A stretch of 64,000 nucleotides of DNA from Rhodoferax sp. U11-2br (GTDB lineage: Bacteria; Pseudomonadota; Gammaproteobacteria; Burkholderiales; Burkholderiaceae_C): assembly GCF_018619435.1 (NCBI RefSeq), contig NZ_JAHFZF010000002.1, positions 124,001 through 188,000 on the forward strand. The letters are read 5' to 3'. The first letter of the stretch is position 1. Each line of letters starts with the position of its first letter. A program made the translations under genes and the position numbers. The notes under the pieces were generated by a model. It saw only the letters and a program-made list of their open reading frames with translations, did no database searches and was not told the origin of the DNA. Positions 26,425-35,375 of this stretch are shown here, one piece after another.

Positions 26425-28062
26425 TCAAACGTAAGAGACGTAGCGCGGGTCGTACACATGCGCCCGCACCAGCGCTGGCAGGTCTTCCGGCCGTGACTTG
26501 GACGCCAGGCCCTGCTCGAAAATCACCTCGGCCACCGCCACCGCAATCTGCACTGAGACCTCCCGCACACGGGTCAGCGGCGGCAGCAGGCTGCCTTGCG
26601 CCAGATCTTCAGGCGTGACCGATGCCGCCAGGGTGTGGGCCGCTGCCAGGAACATCTCGTCTGTGATGTGTTTGGCCCCGCAGCTGATGGCGCCCAGGCC
26701 CAGGCCCGGAAAAATGTAGGCATTGTTGCCCTGGCGCGGCACCAGGGTGTTGCCCTGGTAGACCACCGGGTCAAACGGGCTGCCGCAGGCGAACAGGGCG
26801 CGCCCTTGGGTGGCGGTGTAGGCCTCCTCGGCGGTGCATTCGGCTTTGGAGGTGGGGTTGGAGAGGGCAAACACAATCGGCTGCGGGTTGATCTCGGCCA
26901 TGGTCTGCAACACCTCGGTGTTGAAGGCGCCACCGACTGCGGCCACCCCAATGATGGCGGTGGGGCGCAGCGCCTGCACCGCCGCCAGGAAATTGTCGAC
27001 TTCGGCATGCGCATGGGCGTAGGGCAGTTTTTGCGCGGCCAGGCCGCTGCGTGACTGCACCACCAGGCCTTTGGAGTCCACCAGCCAGCAGCGCTGGCGC
27101 GCCAGCTCGGGCGCCAGGCCCTTCGCCACCATGGCCGCGACCAGCAGGTCGGCAATGCCGGTGGCGGCTTCACCGGCACCGAGGAACAGGAAAGTCTCGT
27201 CAGCCAACTGCGTGCCCTTGACCTGCAGCGCCGACAACATGGCCGCCAGCGCCACCGCAGCAGTGCCCTGGATGTCGTCATTGAAGGTGCAGATTTTGTT
27301 GCGGTACTGCTCCAGCAGCCGAAAGGCGTTGTGGTTGGCAAAGTCCTCAAACTGGATGATCACGTTCGGGAAGACCTGGCGCGCGGCATTGATGAACTCG
27401 TCGACAAAGTCGTCGTAGATCTCACCGGTCACCCGGTGGCGGCGCAGGCCCACGTAATACGGGTCGGCCAGCAGCTCTTCGTTGTTGGTGCCGACATCGA
27501 GCGTGATCGGCAGGCAGATCGCCGGGTCCACACCCGCGCAGGCGGTGTAGAGCGAGAGTTTGCCCACCGGGATGCCCATGCCATTGGCGCCCAAGTCACC
27601 CAGGCCCAGAATGCGTTCACCGTCGGTGACCACAATGATGCTGGCCTTGTGCGGCCAGTTGCGCAGGATCTCGCTGATGCGACCGCGGTCATGGATGCTG
27701 ATGAACAGGCCCCGATGGCGCTGGAAAATGTGGCCAAAACGCTGGCACGCCAGCCCCACCGTGGGGGTGTAGATCAGTGGCATGATCTCGTCGAGGTTGT
27801 CACACACCACGCGGAAGAACAGTCCCTCGTTGCGGTCATGCAGGCCGCTCAGCGCAATGAACTTGTCCAGCGGGTTGGGCAGGCGGCGCATGTTGACCAG
27901 AAAGCGGGCGACCTGCTCCTCCTGGGTTTGTACGTGTGGTGGCAGCAGGCCACGCAGGCCCAGCGCATCACGCTCGACCTCGGTGAAGGCAGTGCCTTTG
28001 TTGAGCAGGGGGTCTTGCAGCAAGGCCATGCCATGTGCAATGGTGCTGGGGCTGATCTTCAT
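26425..28062 (-). CDS. maeA: NAD-dependent malic enzyme
   Basis: 545 residues, the length of the large malic enzymes (SfcA/MaeA) without a phosphotransacetylase tail. Visible motifs are YTPTVGLACQRFGH (malate/N-terminal domain), the catalytic region TDGERILGLGDLGANGMGI, metal ligands in FEDFANHNAFRLLEQY, and the nucleotide fold LFLGAGEAATGIADLL. It oxidatively decarboxylates malate to pyruvate, mostly with NAD+. The ATG at 28062 is preferred because GAGG is 9 bases upstream; a second ATG at 28071 directly abuts that site. It is monocistronic, with a dispersed repeat copy upstream at 28175-28197. Confidence 0.94.
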   Translation of the reverse strand: MKISPSTIAHGMALLQDPLLNKGTAFTEVERDALGLRGLLPPHVQTQEEQVARFLVNMRRLPNPLDKFIALSGLHDRNEGLFFRVVCDNLDEIMPLIYTPTVGLACQRFGHIFQRHRGLFISIHDRGRISEILRNWPHKASIIVVTDGERILGLGDLGANGMGIPVGKLSLYTACAGVDPAICLPITLDVGTNNEELLADPYYVGLRRHRVTGEIYDDFVDEFINAARQVFPNVIIQFEDFANHNAFRLLEQYRNKICTFNDDIQGTAAVALAAMLSALQVKGTQLADETFLFLGAGEAATGIADLLVAAMVAKGLAPELARQRCWLVDSKGLVVQSRSGLAAQKLPYAHAHAEVDNFLAAVQALRPTAIIGVAAVGGAFNTEVLQTMAEINPQPIVFALSNPTSKAECTAEEAYTATQGRALFACGSPFDPVVYQGNTLVPRQGNNAYIFPGLGLGAISCGAKHITDEMFLAAAHTLAASVTPEDLAQGSLLPPLTRVREVSVQIAVAVAEVIFEQGLASKSRPEDLPALVRAHVYDPRYVSYV

Positions 28063-28174
28063 GGGTGACATCCTCGGATAGTGTTGTCGGTGCCATGAAG
28101 CACTCATGGCCGGTGCATTGTGTGCCTGCCGCTGCGCGGCAGGCTGATGATTTTGCTACATTAAAAGTAGCTAT

Positions 28175-28197
28175 TAGCCCTTTTTATATAAGGGCTA
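28175..28197. repeat. Dispersed intergenic inverted repeat copy
   Basis: TAGCCCTT and AAGGGCTA arms with a 7-base loop, preceded by GTAGCTAT. It lies between the malic enzyme start and the 3' end of the hemerythrin gene (28203), so it can terminate hemerythrin transcripts. Confidence 0.7.
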
Positions 28198-28202
28198 GCG
28201 TG

Positions 28203-28718
28203 TTATTTGTTGTACAAGTCCGGTTGTTCGGCCAGGCGCTTTTCACGGGCCGCCAGTTCATCGGCAAACTGGCCTTTGGCTTCCGGGTAGATCAGGGTTT
28301 CTTCGAGCACGATGTGGTCGTGCAACAGGGCCAGAAACACCTCGACGTTGTGCTGCAACTCGGCCATGTCGACCCAGTCCTCACCGTTGGCAATGGCGCG
28401 CAACATGGGGGCCAGCTCCAGCCAGTTTTGTTCGATCCAGCCGTGGTCTTGTTGCAGCGTGCGCACCGCCTGCACCAGCTCGGCGTTGTCGCTGGCCAGC
28501 AGTTTGGGGAAAATATTCTTCTCTTCGTCGGCATGGTGCTGGCGCGCTGTGGCCGAGAAAAAGGCCTCGATCACCCGCACTGGTTCGCGGTACTGTGCCT
28601 CGTCCGCTCCCGCCTGAATTTGTTCCAGAACACTGGTCAGCTGGGCCAGATGTTCGTGGATTTGCTGGTGGCAGTCATCCAGCGCTTGAAAACGATCGGC
28701 TTGGGGAACTGGCTTCAT
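28203..28718 (-). CDS. Hemerythrin HHE cation-binding protein
   Basis: 171 residues forming one four-helix HHE domain. The di-iron ligands can be seen as IHEHLAQL, HHADEEKNIFP, QQDHGWIEQNW and HDHIVLEETLIYP. Such proteins bind O2 or NO, or protect and repair iron centres. ATG 28718 has AGGAG seven bases upstream; a GTG one codon earlier is less likely. It is divergent from the korCAB-type operon, with an FNR-like site in between, which suggests a role under low oxygen or nitrosative stress. Confidence 0.88.
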   Translation of the reverse strand: MKPVPQADRFQALDDCHQQIHEHLAQLTSVLEQIQAGADEAQYREPVRVIEAFFSATARQHHADEEKNIFPKLLASDNAELVQAVRTLQQDHGWIEQNWLELAPMLRAIANGEDWVDMAELQHNVEVFLALLHDHIVLEETLIYPEAKGQFADELAAREKRLAEQPDLYNK

Positions 28719-28815
28719 CACTCACTCCTGAAAAAGAAATCATCGTCGATTCGGTCAACGCGACTGTAGGTGCAACGACGCTTTGAGTTTCGCTGATTTA
28801 CCGCCCCATTGTCAT

Positions 28816-28829
28816 TTGATCTAGATCAG
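28816..28829. promoter_or_regulatory. FNR/Anr-type binding site
   Basis: TTGATCTAGATCAG matches the FNR consensus TTGAT-N4-ATCAA at 9 of 10 specified positions, and its core TGATCTAGATCA is a perfect palindrome. It lies 98 bases from the hemerythrin start and 108 bases from the TTG start of the flavin/ferredoxin subunit, so it can serve either or both divergent promoters. Class-II activation of the operon would place transcription start near 28864. Confidence 0.7.
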
Positions 28830-28936
28830 GGTCGCTTCAGATTGCCCAACATGGTCTGAGCACAGAAAAAACCTTGGCGTACCATGCGCTCACCTGTGAC
28901 CGGGGTCCCACCCGCAGACAGGGCAAGGAGACAACT

Positions 28937-30778
28937 TTGCAAGCCACCAACACCTCCAACCCGGCCTATTTCCACAAGGTCGTGGATTGCCAATGGGCCT
29001 GTCCGGCCCACACCCCGGTACCCGAATACATCCGACTGATTGGACAGGGCCGCTACAGCGACGCCTACATGGTCAACTGGGTGTCCAACGTGTTCCCAGG
29101 TATTCTGGGCCGCACCTGTGACCGGCCTTGTGAACCCGCCTGTCGCCGGGGTCGGGTCGAGGAAAACAACCGCACCCAAGCCGAGCCGGTGGCCATCTGT
29201 CGGCTCAAACGGGTGGCCGCCGACCACAAGGACGATGTCTCGGCGCGCATGCCGACGGTTGCAGCTTTCAACGGCAAACGCATCGCCTGCGTGGGTGCCG
29301 GGCCGTCATCACTGACGGTGGCGCGTGATCTGGCGCCGCTGGGTTACGAGGTCACCGTGTTTGACAGCGAAGCCAAGGCCGGTGGTTTCATGCGCTCGCA
29401 AATCCCGCGTTTTCGTCTGCCCGAGTCGGTGATTGACGAGGAAACCGGCTACATCCTGAACATGGGCGTGAGGTTTCGTGGCGGGGAACGCGTCAGCTCG
29501 ATGCGGGCCTTGCTGGCGCAGAACTTTGACGCGGTCTTTGTCGGCTGTGGTGCACCGCGCGGGCGCGAACTTGATGTGCCGGGCCGCCAGGACGCCGCCG
29601 CCCATATCCACATCGGCATCGAGTGGCTGGCCAATGTCTCGTTTGGCCACATCACAAGCGTGGGCGAACGCGTGATTGTGCTGGGCGGTGGCAACACCGC
29701 GATGGACTGTTGCCGCTCGGCGCGACGCCTGGGTGGCAAGGATGTCAAGGTGGTGGTGCGCAGTGGCTTTGAGGAGATGAAAGCCTCGCCCTGGGAAAAG
29801 GAAGATGCGCAACACGAGGGCATCCCGATCCTGAACTACCACGTGCCCAAGTCGGTGGAGCACCTGAATGGCAAGCTGACGGGCATGACCTTTGAGATCG
29901 TGCGTGCCGAGTACGACGCCAAAGGTCGGCGCAGCCTGATCCCCACCGGTGAGCCCGATGTGCTGCTGGAATGTGACACCGTGCTGGTGGCCATTGGCCA
30001 GGAAAACGCCTTCCCCTGGATCGAGCCCGACTGCGGCATCGCTTTTGACACATGGGGTTTGCCGGTGCTCGGTGAAGGCACCTTTCAGTCGACCCTGCCC
30101 AAGGTGTTTTTTGGCGGTGACGCGGCCTATGGCCCCAAGAACATCATCACCGCCGTGGCCCACGGGCACGAGGCAGCGGTGTCGATTGACCGGCTGCTCA
30201 ACGGCGAGGACGTGACACTCCGTCCACCACCCCGAACCCATCTGTTGTCGCAAAAAATGGGCATCCACGAGTGGAGTTACCACAACGATGTGTCCAATGA
30301 CACACGTTTTGCCGTGCCCTGGGCCAAGGCCGACGTGGCCCTGTCCAGCATCAAACTGGAGGTGGAGCTGGGTTTTGATGCAGCCACCGCCTTCAAGGAA
30401 GCCAGCCGCTGCCTGAATTGCGACGTCCAGACGGTGTTCAACCGGGGCACCTGCATCGAGTGCGACGCCTGTATGGACATCTGCCCGATGGACTGCATCA
30501 GCTTCACGACCAACGGCGACGAAGCCGAATTACGCACCCGGCTCAAGGCCCCGGCACAACACACGGCTCAGGCGATGTATGTGTCGGCCGAACTCAAGAC
30601 CGGGCGCATTTTGGTCAAGGACGAAGACGTCTGCCTGCACTGCGGCCTGTGCGCCGAACGTTGTCCTACCGGGGCCTGGGATATGCAGAAGTTTTTGCTC
30701 AACACCACCCAAGCGGGGCCGCACTGTCGAGACAGCAAGCCAAAGCCCTCGACCAGCGCCGCCAAGGAAACAGCATGA
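28937..30778 (+). CDS. FAD/NAD(P) and 2x[4Fe-4S] subunit of a 2-oxoacid oxidoreductase (KorC-like)
   Basis: 613 residues from a TTG start with ideal AAGGAG six bases upstream; no ATG is in frame before conserved sequence. The N-terminal third is glutamate-synthase-small-subunit-like with an Fe-S cysteine set (CQWACPAHTPVPEY, TCDRPCEPACRRG). The middle holds FAD (VGAGPSSLTVARDL) and NAD(P) (VLGGGNTAMDCC) folds. The C-terminus has two ferredoxin clusters (CIECDACMDICP, CLHCGLCAERCP). It should pass electrons between the 2-oxoacid oxidoreductase encoded next and NAD(P). The arrangement resembles the KorABC 2-oxoglutarate:NADP+ oxidoreductase described from Azoarcus evansii; that assignment is inferred. 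Confidence 0.88.
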   Translation: MQATNTSNPAYFHKVVDCQWACPAHTPVPEYIRLIGQGRYSDAYMVNWVSNVFPGILGRTCDRPCEPACRRGRVEENNRTQAEPVAICRLKRVAADHKDDVSARMPTVAAFNGKRIACVGAGPSSLTVARDLAPLGYEVTVFDSEAKAGGFMRSQIPRFRLPESVIDEETGYILNMGVRFRGGERVSSMRALLAQNFDAVFVGCGAPRGRELDVPGRQDAAAHIHIGIEWLANVSFGHITSVGERVIVLGGGNTAMDCCRSARRLGGKDVKVVVRSGFEEMKASPWEKEDAQHEGIPILNYHVPKSVEHLNGKLTGMTFEIVRAEYDAKGRRSLIPTGEPDVLLECDTVLVAIGQENAFPWIEPDCGIAFDTWGLPVLGEGTFQSTLPKVFFGGDAAYGPKNIITAVAHGHEAAVSIDRLLNGEDVTLRPPPRTHLLSQKMGIHEWSYHNDVSNDTRFAVPWAKADVALSSIKLEVELGFDAATAFKEASRCLNCDVQTVFNRGTCIECDACMDICPMDCISFTTNGDEAELRTRLKAPAQHTAQAMYVSAELKTGRILVKDEDVCLHCGLCAERCPTGAWDMQKFLLNTTQAGPHCRDSKPKPSTSAAKETA

Positions 30779-32589
30779 AACGTATTGAAGCCATCAACGA
30801 CTTCGTCATCAAGTTTGCCAACGTCAACGGCTCGGGTTCGGCTTCGGCCAACGAGTTGTTTGCCAAGGCGGTGATGCGCATGGGTGTGCCGGTGAGCCCG
30901 CGCAACATCTTCCCAAGCAACATCCAAGGCATGCCGACCTGGTACGAAGCTCGCGTCTGTGAAAAGGGTTACCACGGCCGCCGTGGTGGCGTCGACATGA
31001 TGGTGGCGATGAACCCGCAGACTTGGGACGCCGATGTGGCCGAGGTCGAGACCGGGGGTTACCTGTTTTACGACAGCACCCGCCCCCTGCCCGCCAGCAA
31101 ATTCCGCGACGACGTGTTCACCATCGGCGTGCCGCTGACCGACATCGCCAACGCGGCCTACAGCGAGCCGCGCCAGCGCCAGCTGTTCAAGAACATCATT
31201 TATGTGGGCGCACTTTCGGTGCTGCTGGATGTGGAGGCCGAAGTCTTCGAGACACTTTTTGCCGAACAGTACAAGGGCAAGGAGCGCCTGCTCGAATCCA
31301 ATGTGCAGGCCCTGCACCTGGGGCGCAACTATGTCAAAGAACACCTGCAGGCGCCGCTGGGCATCCGGGTGCAACGTGCTGACAACGTGGGTGACCAGAT
31401 CTTCACCGACGGCAACAGCGCCGCTGGGCTGGGCCTGGTGTACGGCGGTGCCACCGTGGCCGCCTGGTACCCGATCACACCGTCCACCTCGGTGCCCGAG
31501 GCGTTCCAGAAGTACTGCAGCAAGTTCCGGGTCGACCCGGCGACCGGCCAGCACAAATTTGCCATCGTGCAGGCCGAGGACGAGCTGGCCTCGATCGGCA
31601 TGGTGGTGGGCGCTGGCTGGAACGGCGCACGGGCTTTTACCGCCACCTCAGGCCCCGGTGTGTCGCTGATGACCGAGTTCATCGGCCTGGCCTACTTTGC
31701 CGAGATCCCGGTGACCATCATCAACGTACAACGTGGTGGCCCCAGCACTGGCATGCCCACGCGCACCCAGCAGTCTGACCTGCTCAGTTGTGCCTACGCC
31801 TCTCATGGCGACACCAAACACGTGTTGCTGTTCCCGCAGGACCCGCACGAGTGTTTTACCCACAGCGCGGCCGCGTTGGACCTGGCCGAGCGCCTGCAAA
31901 CCCCCATTTTTGTCATGTCCGACCTCGACATCGGCATGAACCAGCGCCTGTGCAAACCCTTCGTCTGGGACGACGCCCAAGCCTATGACCGCGGCAAGAT
32001 CATGAGTGCCGAAGAACTCGAAGCGGGCAAACCCTTTGGCCGTTACCGCGATGTGGATGGCGACGGCATCCCTTGGCGCACCCTGCCCGGCACCCACCCG
32101 AGCAAGGGCGCTTTTTTCACACGCGGAACCTCGCGCAACCCACAGGCGATGTACTCGGAAGCCGGCCCCGACTACATCTACAACATGGAGCGCCTGCTGC
32201 GCAAGTTCATCACCGCCGCCACCCTGGTGCCACAGCCGGTGTTTCGACCAGCGCAACAGCCCACCCGGCTGGGTGTCATCTACTACGGCTCCACCAGCCC
32301 GGCCATGCGTGAAGCGCTGGATGTGCTGGAGCGCAACGGTGTCTACGTGGACGCCATGCGCCTGTGCGCCTTTCCGTTCCCGGACTCGGTCTCCGAGTTC
32401 ATTGCGGCCCATGACAAGGTGTTTGTGGCCGAACAGAACCGTGACGGCCAGATGCGCACCCTGCTGATCAACGAGCTGGAAATCAACCCGGCCAAGCTGG
32501 TCCGGGTGTTGCATTACGACGGTACACCGATCACCGCACGCTTCATCATCCGGACCATCCACGACAGCGTGGCCAAGGAGCTTGTATGA
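30775..32589 (+). CDS. korA: 2-oxoacid:acceptor oxidoreductase, fused gamma-alpha subunit (KorA-like)
   Basis: 604 residues. The N-terminal gamma domain (about 1-200, NVNGSGSASANELFAKAV) is fused to the alpha/pyrimidine domain (about 210-470) carrying YPITPSTSVPEAF, ATSGPGVSLMTEF and NVQRGGPSTGMPTRTQQSD, followed by domain II. This is the KorA layout. It catalyses CoA-dependent oxidative decarboxylation of a 2-oxoacid with the beta subunit; 2-oxoglutarate is the best guess, although pyruvate or branched oxoacids are possible. The start overlaps the previous stop (ATGA) and an AAGGA site precedes it. The stop overlaps the beta-subunit start. Confidence 0.9.
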   Translation: MKRIEAINDFVIKFANVNGSGSASANELFAKAVMRMGVPVSPRNIFPSNIQGMPTWYEARVCEKGYHGRRGGVDMMVAMNPQTWDADVAEVETGGYLFYDSTRPLPASKFRDDVFTIGVPLTDIANAAYSEPRQRQLFKNIIYVGALSVLLDVEAEVFETLFAEQYKGKERLLESNVQALHLGRNYVKEHLQAPLGIRVQRADNVGDQIFTDGNSAAGLGLVYGGATVAAWYPITPSTSVPEAFQKYCSKFRVDPATGQHKFAIVQAEDELASIGMVVGAGWNGARAFTATSGPGVSLMTEFIGLAYFAEIPVTIINVQRGGPSTGMPTRTQQSDLLSCAYASHGDTKHVLLFPQDPHECFTHSAAALDLAERLQTPIFVMSDLDIGMNQRLCKPFVWDDAQAYDRGKIMSAEELEAGKPFGRYRDVDGDGIPWRTLPGTHPSKGAFFTRGTSRNPQAMYSEAGPDYIYNMERLLRKFITAATLVPQPVFRPAQQPTRLGVIYYGSTSPAMREALDVLERNGVYVDAMRLCAFPFPDSVSEFIAAHDKVFVAEQNRDGQMRTLLINELEINPAKLVRVLHYDGTPITARFIIRTIHDSVAKELV

Positions 32590-33641
32590 CCTTTATAGCG
32601 AAACCAAGGCTGCATCACCCCACGCTGCACACCAACCAGGTCGGCTACACCCGGCGCGACTACGAGGGCCGCATCTCGACCCTGTGTGCCGGTTGTGGCC
32701 ACGACTCGATCTCGGCAGCCATCATCCAGGCCTGCTGGGACCTCAACATTGAGCCACACCGCGTCGCCAAGCTCTCGGGCATTGGCTGCAGCTCCAAAAC
32801 GCCGGACTACTTTTTGGGCGCCTCGCACGGCTTTAACACGGTACACGGGCGCATGCCCAGTGTGCTCACCGGCGCCAATCTGGCCAACCGCGAGTTGTTG
32901 TACCTGGGCGTGTCGGGTGACGGTGACTCAGCCTCCATTGGCCTGGGACAGTTTGCCAATGCCATGCGCCGTGGTGTACGCATGGCCTACATCGTGGAAA
33001 ACAATGGTGTTTATGGCCTGACCAAGGGTCAGTTCTCGGCCACCGCCGACCGGGGTTCCAAGAGCAAGAAGGGTGTTGTCAACAGCGAAAGTCCGGTGGA
33101 CCTGGTGGGCATTGCCCTGCAGCTCGGTGCCACCTATGTGGCGCGCAGTTTCTCGGGGGATAAGGCGCAGCTGGTGCCGCTGATCAAAGGCGCCATGGAA
33201 CACGGTGGCGCCGCCTTCATCGACGTCATCAGCCCCTGTGTCACTTTCAACAATCACAGCGGTAGCACCAAGAGTTACGACTATGTGCGCCAGCACAACG
33301 AGGCAGTCAGCCGCATCGACTTCATGGAGCCGGGCCAGGAAATCACCGCCGACTACCCGCCCGGCGCGCTGGTGGAGGTGGAACAACACGATGGCAGCCT
33401 GCTGCGCCTGCGCAAGTTACATACCGACTACGACCCGACCGACCGTTATGCCGCCATGAGCTACATGCAGACCCATGCAGCCCTGGGCGAGATCCTGACC
33501 GGCCTGCTCTACATCGACCCGCTGGCCACCGATTTACACACCGCCCTCAACACCACGGCCCAGCCTCTCAACACCCTGAACGCGGCCCAGCTCAACCCAG
33601 GCCAGAAAGCGCTCGACAAGATCAACGCCGCACTGCGCTAA
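32586..33641 (+). CDS. korB: 2-oxoacid:acceptor oxidoreductase, TPP-binding beta subunit (KorB-like)
   Basis: 351 residues. The thiamine diphosphate domain has the beginning CAGCGHDSISAAI (about 36-48), the GDG...N motif GDGDSASIGLGQF ... IVENNGVYGLTKGQ (about 115-150) and FIDVISPCVTFNNH. No ferredoxin cluster is present in this subunit, consistent with clusters carried by the flavin subunit two genes upstream. It overlaps korA by 4 bases (ATGA). Strictly coupled translation fits subunits of one oxygen-sensitive complex. Confidence 0.92.
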   Translation: MTFIAKPRLHHPTLHTNQVGYTRRDYEGRISTLCAGCGHDSISAAIIQACWDLNIEPHRVAKLSGIGCSSKTPDYFLGASHGFNTVHGRMPSVLTGANLANRELLYLGVSGDGDSASIGLGQFANAMRRGVRMAYIVENNGVYGLTKGQFSATADRGSKSKKGVVNSESPVDLVGIALQLGATYVARSFSGDKAQLVPLIKGAMEHGGAAFIDVISPCVTFNNHSGSTKSYDYVRQHNEAVSRIDFMEPGQEITADYPPGALVEVEQHDGSLLRLRKLHTDYDPTDRYAAMSYMQTHAALGEILTGLLYIDPLATDLHTALNTTAQPLNTLNAAQLNPGQKALDKINAALR

Positions 33642-33708
33642 ACACAGACCCCCATATTCCAGCCTCTTCAACATCCTACCCATCCAGACGTCACAAGGAG
33701 CCCTCACC

Positions 33709-34152
33709 ATGCCCGAACGCACTGTTTCCCAATCGATGGCGCAACGCCACGTCATCAGTGTTTTGCCCACGGCCACGGTACATGCGGCGGCCTGCGTGAT
33801 GATGCGCACCAACAGCAGCAGTGTGCTGGTGATTGACACCAACAAGACCATGCTGGGCATCGTGACGGAACGCGACATGATCAACCGCGTGCTGGCCAAA
33901 ACGGTCGACCCGAGCCGCACCACCGTGGCCGAGGTCATGACCCGCAGCCCGCACTGCGTCAACCCTGAAACCAAGGTGGCCGACGCGGTGCTGATGATGA
34001 TCGAGCGCGGTTTTAGGCACCTGCCGGTGGTCAGCACCGACGGCCACAAGATCCTGGGTGTGTTCTGTCTGCGCGACGCCCTGCCGCGCGAAGTCCATGC
34101 CGCCGTCAACCTGGCTGAATTCAACGAGCAGGTCAACGACGCCCTGGGTTGA
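33709..34152 (+). CDS. Tandem CBS-domain protein
   Basis: 147 residues comprising two CBS repeats (about 8-65 and 75-132): VLVIDTNKTMLGIVTERDM closes the first and RHLPVVSTDGHKILGVFCL the second. Such stand-alone CBS pairs sense adenine nucleotides or NAD(H). It has an AAGGAG site 11 bases upstream and sits 67 bases after the korB-type gene, so it may be the last gene of that operon and could report energy or redox state. No effector domain. Confidence 0.88.
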   Translation: MPERTVSQSMAQRHVISVLPTATVHAAACVMMRTNSSSVLVIDTNKTMLGIVTERDMINRVLAKTVDPSRTTVAEVMTRSPHCVNPETKVADAVLMMIERGFRHLPVVSTDGHKILGVFCLRDALPREVHAAVNLAEFNEQVNDALG

Positions 34153-34260
34153 GTGGCGCAAGCACCTCGGGTCAAGGTGGCTTCAGGGTAGATGATTTTG
34201 TAATTAGGAAATGAGAATTCAGTAGTTCCTGTTTGAACGGTTGTCTCCCAGAATCCGCCT

Positions 34261-34278
34261 CATTGCACCGACGCAATG
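34261..34278. promoter_or_regulatory. Inverted repeat at the 5' end of the sulfate-binding protein gene
   Basis: CATTGC-ACCGAC-GCAATG, 6-bp arms. The right arm contains the most upstream in-frame ATG (34276), which has no ribosome-binding site, whereas the GTG at 34297 has GAGG 8 bases before it. The repeat is therefore more likely leader sequence (operator or small hairpin) than coding. Function unproven. Confidence 0.4.
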
Positions 34279-34296
34279 TATTCCGAGGACCCAACC

Positions 34297-35322
34297 GTGA
34301 AACCATCGCTCCGAATTTCCCGCCGCATTTTTAATCTTGCCGCTGCTGCCGTATTGGCCACCGGCAGCCTGGCTGCCAACGCGCAGCAAGCCGTCACCCT
34401 GCTCAACGTCTCCTACGACCCCACGCGTGAACTCTACGTCGAGTTCAACGCCGCGTTCGCCAAGTACTGGAAAGCCAAGTCTGGCCAGGACGTGACGATC
34501 AAACAATCCCACGGAGGCTCGGGCAAACAGGCGCGCTCCATCATCGACGGCCTGGATGCCGATGTGGCCACGCTGGCGCTGGCCGGTGACACCGATGCGC
34601 TGAACAAAAACGGTGGCTGGCTGGCAGCCGACTGGCAGAAGAAGTTGCCTCACAATTCCTCACCCTACACATCGACCATCGTGCTGGCGGTGCGACAGGG
34701 CAACCCCAAGGGCATCAAGGACTGGGATGACCTGATCAAACCTGGCATCAGCGTGATCACCCCCAACCCCAAAACATCTGGCGGCGCCCGCTGGAACTAC
34801 CTGGCAGCCTGGGAATTCGCCAAACGCAAGTTCGGCAGTGACGCCAAGGCCAAGGAGTTTGTGGCCAAACTGTTTGCCAATGTGCCGATTCTGGACACCG
34901 GCGCGCGTGGATCGACCATCACCTTTGCCCAACGTGGCCAGGGCGACGTGTTGATCGCCTGGGAGAACGAGGCCTACCTGCTGGAAAAGGAATTCGGCTC
35001 AAAGTTTGACATCGTGGCACCGTCTTTGAGCATTCTGGCCGAGCCAGCTGTGGCCGTGGTGGACAAAAACGTGGACAAGAAGGGCACCCGTGCTGTGGCT
35101 CAGGCCTACCTGGAGTACCTGTACACCGAAGAGGGCCAGGACATCGCAGGCAAGAATTTCTACCGCCCGGCGGTGTCGGAAAAAGCCAAAGCCAAGTACG
35201 CGCACCAGTTCGCCAAACTCAATCTGTTCACGATCGACCAGGCTTTTGGCGGCTGGGCCAAGGCTGACAAGGAACATTTTGCCGACGGCGGCAGTTTTGA
35301 TCAGATTTACACCAAAAAATAG
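34297..35322 (+). CDS. sbp: Periplasmic sulfate-binding protein
   Basis: 341 residues from GTG 34297 (348 from ATG 34276). Basic N-terminus and signal peptide ([19 protein letters not shown], cleavage near ANAQQA), then the Sbp/CysP signature YDPTRELY and [13 protein letters not shown], which contact sulfate, and [15 protein letters not shown]. It binds sulfate or thiosulfate for an ABC importer. No cysT/W/A genes are adjacent, so it must use components encoded elsewhere. It stands at the head of the ssu cluster, 53 bases before ssuE, and may be co-expressed with it under sulfur limitation. Confidence 0.92.
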   Translation: MKPSLRISRRIFNLAAAAVLATGSLAANAQQAVTLLNVSYDPTRELYVEFNAAFAKYWKAKSGQDVTIKQSHGGSGKQARSIIDGLDADVATLALAGDTDALNKNGGWLAADWQKKLPHNSSPYTSTIVLAVRQGNPKGIKDWDDLIKPGISVITPNPKTSGGARWNYLAAWEFAKRKFGSDAKAKEFVAKLFANVPILDTGARGSTITFAQRGQGDVLIAWENEAYLLEKEFGSKFDIVAPSLSILAEPAVAVVDKNVDKKGTRAVAQAYLEYLYTEEGQDIAGKNFYRPAVSEKAKAKYAHQFAKLNLFTIDQAFGGWAKADKEHFADGGSFDQIYTKK

Positions 35323-35375
35323 GTGAAACCCCCCCGCCTGTCCGCTGTCACACACCAAGGTCTCAGGAAAACCCC

